A stretch of 5,215 nucleotides of DNA, from assembly GCA_030592985.1 (NCBI GenBank), contig JAUVIB010000274.1, forward strand, positions 1 through 5,215. The letters are read 5' to 3'. The notes under the pieces are model-generated. The model saw nothing but the letters and a program-made list of their open reading frames with translations, searched no databases and was not told where the DNA came from. A program made the position numbers and the translations under genes. Shown in pieces: positions 3,681-5,215 of the stretch (position 1 is its first letter; every line of letters begins with the position of its first letter). This DNA is from Calditrichaceae bacterium. Lineage in GTDB: Bacteria; Calditrichota; Calditrichia; Calditrichales; Calditrichaceae.

Positions 3681-5215
3681 ATGAAAAGATTAACGATTTT
3701 GCTGCTTAACTTGTGTATAATGCAGACCCTACTTACCTCATCATATTCCCAAAGCCAAAGCGGTTCTATTGAAGGAACGGTAGTTGAGCACGTTACGCAA
3801 CAGCCCTTACCCGGCGTTAATATAGTTATTCTAAATAACACCCTGGGCGCCGCAACCAACCTTAGTGGTAAATTTATTATTGACAATATTCCCATAGGAA
3901 CTTACCAGGTAGAAGCTTCGATGATTGGCTATCACTCGCAAATTAAAGCGGAAATCGTTGTTTCGACCAACCGCGTGATAATGGTAAATTTTGAATTAAA
4001 CGCATCGATGCTGGAATTAGATGAAGAAATTGTTGTTACAGCGGGATATTTTGTAAAGGATTCTGAAAAACCGGTTAGCGTTAAAAGTTTAACGCCCCGT
4101 GAAATTCGCTCTTCAGCCGGTTCTGCTGAAGATATTTTTCGCATCATCCAATCAATGCCCGGTGTGAGCGGAGCCGGGGGTAAAAGCGCGAACCTGGCTG
4201 TACGCGGCGGATCGCCGGATGAAAATCGTACTTTGCTTGATAATGTTGAAATATATAACCCGTTGCATTTTGCCCGTCTTGGAACTTCAATGGGAATTAT
4301 CAGCATTGTTAATCCAGCTCTGCTGCAAGGCGTTGATTTTTTAACCGGCGGATTCCCGGCCAAATACGGCGATAAAATGTCATCCGTATTTGAATTGCAG
4401 CTAAAAGAAGGCAACCGTAGTAAATTTAACACTGATGTAAACGCTAACCTGGGCGGTTTCGGCGTTTTATTAGACGGGCCTGTTCCCGGCGGCGGCACAA
4501 TGGTGTTTTCCGCGCGGCGCGGTTTCTTCGAATTGTTAACTAAAATAATGAATAAACCGGTGGCCCCAAACTATTGGGATATAGTCGGAAAAACAACTTA
4601 TGAATTTGGCTCAAAGTATAAATTATCCCTGGTGGGCTTTTATTATCTTGATGATATCGAAAAAACCGGAAAAATTGACGATGCCGGAAGTGAATTAGGC
4701 AGAAAATACGCTTACACACGGCGTGATGATTACGGCAGCGCTATCGGAATAAACTGGCGTTATTTATTTAGTAAGCAGGGATATTTATTAACTACCGCTG
4801 CATTTACAAGTAACGGTTGGAAATCGTGGATAGGTTCGGAAACCGACCATAATTTGAATGGCGAAAATGTCAATGAAAATGAGTTCCATCTGAAAAGTGA
4901 ACTGACTTACAAAATTAGCGACGCTCTTGAAATAAAAAGCGGATTCCTGTTCAAAACAATTGACTCCGAACATTATACATGGAGAGCGGCAGATACTACC
5001 CGCACCGGTTTTATCTTTCCTGCAGATACGGTTTACTATCATCCTAAAACAACCGGCAAAAGCAGCGTCTATCTGCAAACCGCCTTCCGGCCTTTGCCTG
5101 ATCTATCTCTAACCGGCGGTTTACGCTATGATTATTTCAATTATACAAATGAGACAAAATTCAGCCCGCGCTTAGGATTAAGTTACAGAATCGCGGATAA
5201 AACAACATTTAACGC
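3681..5215 (+). CDS. TonB-dependent outer-membrane receptor with carboxypeptidase-like N-terminal domain (3' partial)
   Basis: The frame is open from ATG 3681 (AAGGA at 3671-3675, five bases upstream) to the window end, giving 511 residues of a protein that in this family usually reaches 700-1000. A signal peptide covers about 1-23 (cleavage near SYS/QS). A carboxypeptidase regulatory-like beta-sandwich follows at about 28-112, with the typical 'PLPGVNIVI', 'SGKFIIDNIPIGTY' and 'MIGY' elements. Residues 115-121 (EEIVVTA) match a TonB box. The plug domain covers about 120-240, with 'SMPGVSG', 'VRGGSPDEN' (174-182) and 'GGFPAKYGDKMSSV' (223-236). The barrel begins with 'LDGPVPGGG...FSARRGF' (264-281) and alternating aromatic strands. 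Such receptors use TonB energy to import large or scarce ligands across the outer membrane. The ligand cannot be predicted. There is no FecA-type signalling (STN) domain. It lies 79 bp after the sensor gene and may be co-transcribed or a sigma-factor target. Confidence 0.93.
   Translation, partial: MKRLTILLLNLCIMQTLLTSSYSQSQSGSIEGTVVEHVTQQPLPGVNIVILNNTLGAATNLSGKFIIDNIPIGTYQVEASMIGYHSQIKAEIVVSTNRVIMVNFELNASMLELDEEIVVTAGYFVKDSEKPVSVKSLTPREIRSSAGSAEDIFRIIQSMPGVSGAGGKSANLAVRGGSPDENRTLLDNVEIYNPLHFARLGTSMGIISIVNPALLQGVDFLTGGFPAKYGDKMSSVFELQLKEGNRSKFNTDVNANLGGFGVLLDGPVPGGGTMVFSARRGFFELLTKIMNKPVAPNYWDIVGKTTYEFGSKYKLSLVGFYYLDDIEKTGKIDDAGSELGRKYAYTRRDDYGSAIGINWRYLFSKQGYLLTTAAFTSNGWKSWIGSETDHNLNGENVNENEFHLKSELTYKISDALEIKSGFLFKTIDSEHYTWRAADTTRTGFIFPADTVYYHPKTTGKSSVYLQTAFRPLPDLSLTGGLRYDYFNYTNETKFSPRLGLSYRIADKTTFN

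Noticed and set aside
3307..3895. Reverse-strand open frames over the sensor gene and receptor start
   Set aside because: They lie opposite genes with clear domain matches, lack ribosome binding sites and show no recognisable protein features.
3932..5078. Reverse-strand open frames over the receptor gene
   Set aside because: They are antisense to the plug and barrel coding sequence, whose + strand frame is unbroken and strongly motif-supported; the antisense products look like shadow translations.

Overview
The window looks like chromosomal DNA from an AT-rich Gram-negative bacterium, most probably of the Fibrobacterota-Chlorobiota-Bacteroidota (FCB) superphylum. The main reason is the TonB-dependent receptor at the right end, which carries an N-terminal carboxypeptidase-like regulatory domain, a build typical of that group. 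Several genes have clear Shine-Dalgarno sequences (284-286, 1276-1280, 2643-2646, 3122-3126, 3671-3675). Bacteroidota proper usually lack these, so a Calditrichota-, Ignavibacteriota- or Marinimicrobia-like lineage fits better. That placement is inference; no rRNA or marker gene is present.

Left half (1 to about 1820): a loosely packed, very AT-rich stretch with three genes on the + strand. They are the 3' end of an unknown gene, an NAD(P)-binding NmrA/YwnB-like SDR protein (297-935), and an unrecognised four-helix membrane protein starting with TTG (1286-1669). Long non-coding gaps separate them and hold strongly structured DNA: a 128-bp imperfect inverted repeat (941-1068), twin operator-like palindromes (1224-1254) and two compact hairpins (1675-1711, 1780-1800). 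The genes show no common pathway, and the layout resembles an accessory or cassette-like region.

Right half (about 1820-5215): a tight co-directional cluster. It encodes an ECF RNA polymerase sigma factor, a membrane-spanning zinc-finger (ZAS) anti-sigma factor, a membrane-anchored periplasmic protein resembling the CpxP/Spy/CnrX fold (two helix-turn motifs of the LTxxQ type), and a large TonB-dependent receptor that runs off the window. The reading proposed here is an envelope-signalling operon. The periplasmic protein would sense an envelope condition and act on the anti-sigma factor, which would release the sigma factor to transcribe the operon and perhaps the receptor. It resembles CnrYXH in logic, but the sensor has no His or Cys and the receptor has no FecA-type signalling domain, so the signal and output probably differ. 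A short conserved repeat of about 27 bp sits in two of the junctions of this cluster.

The reverse-strand open frames across 3307-5078 are shadows of the + strand genes.
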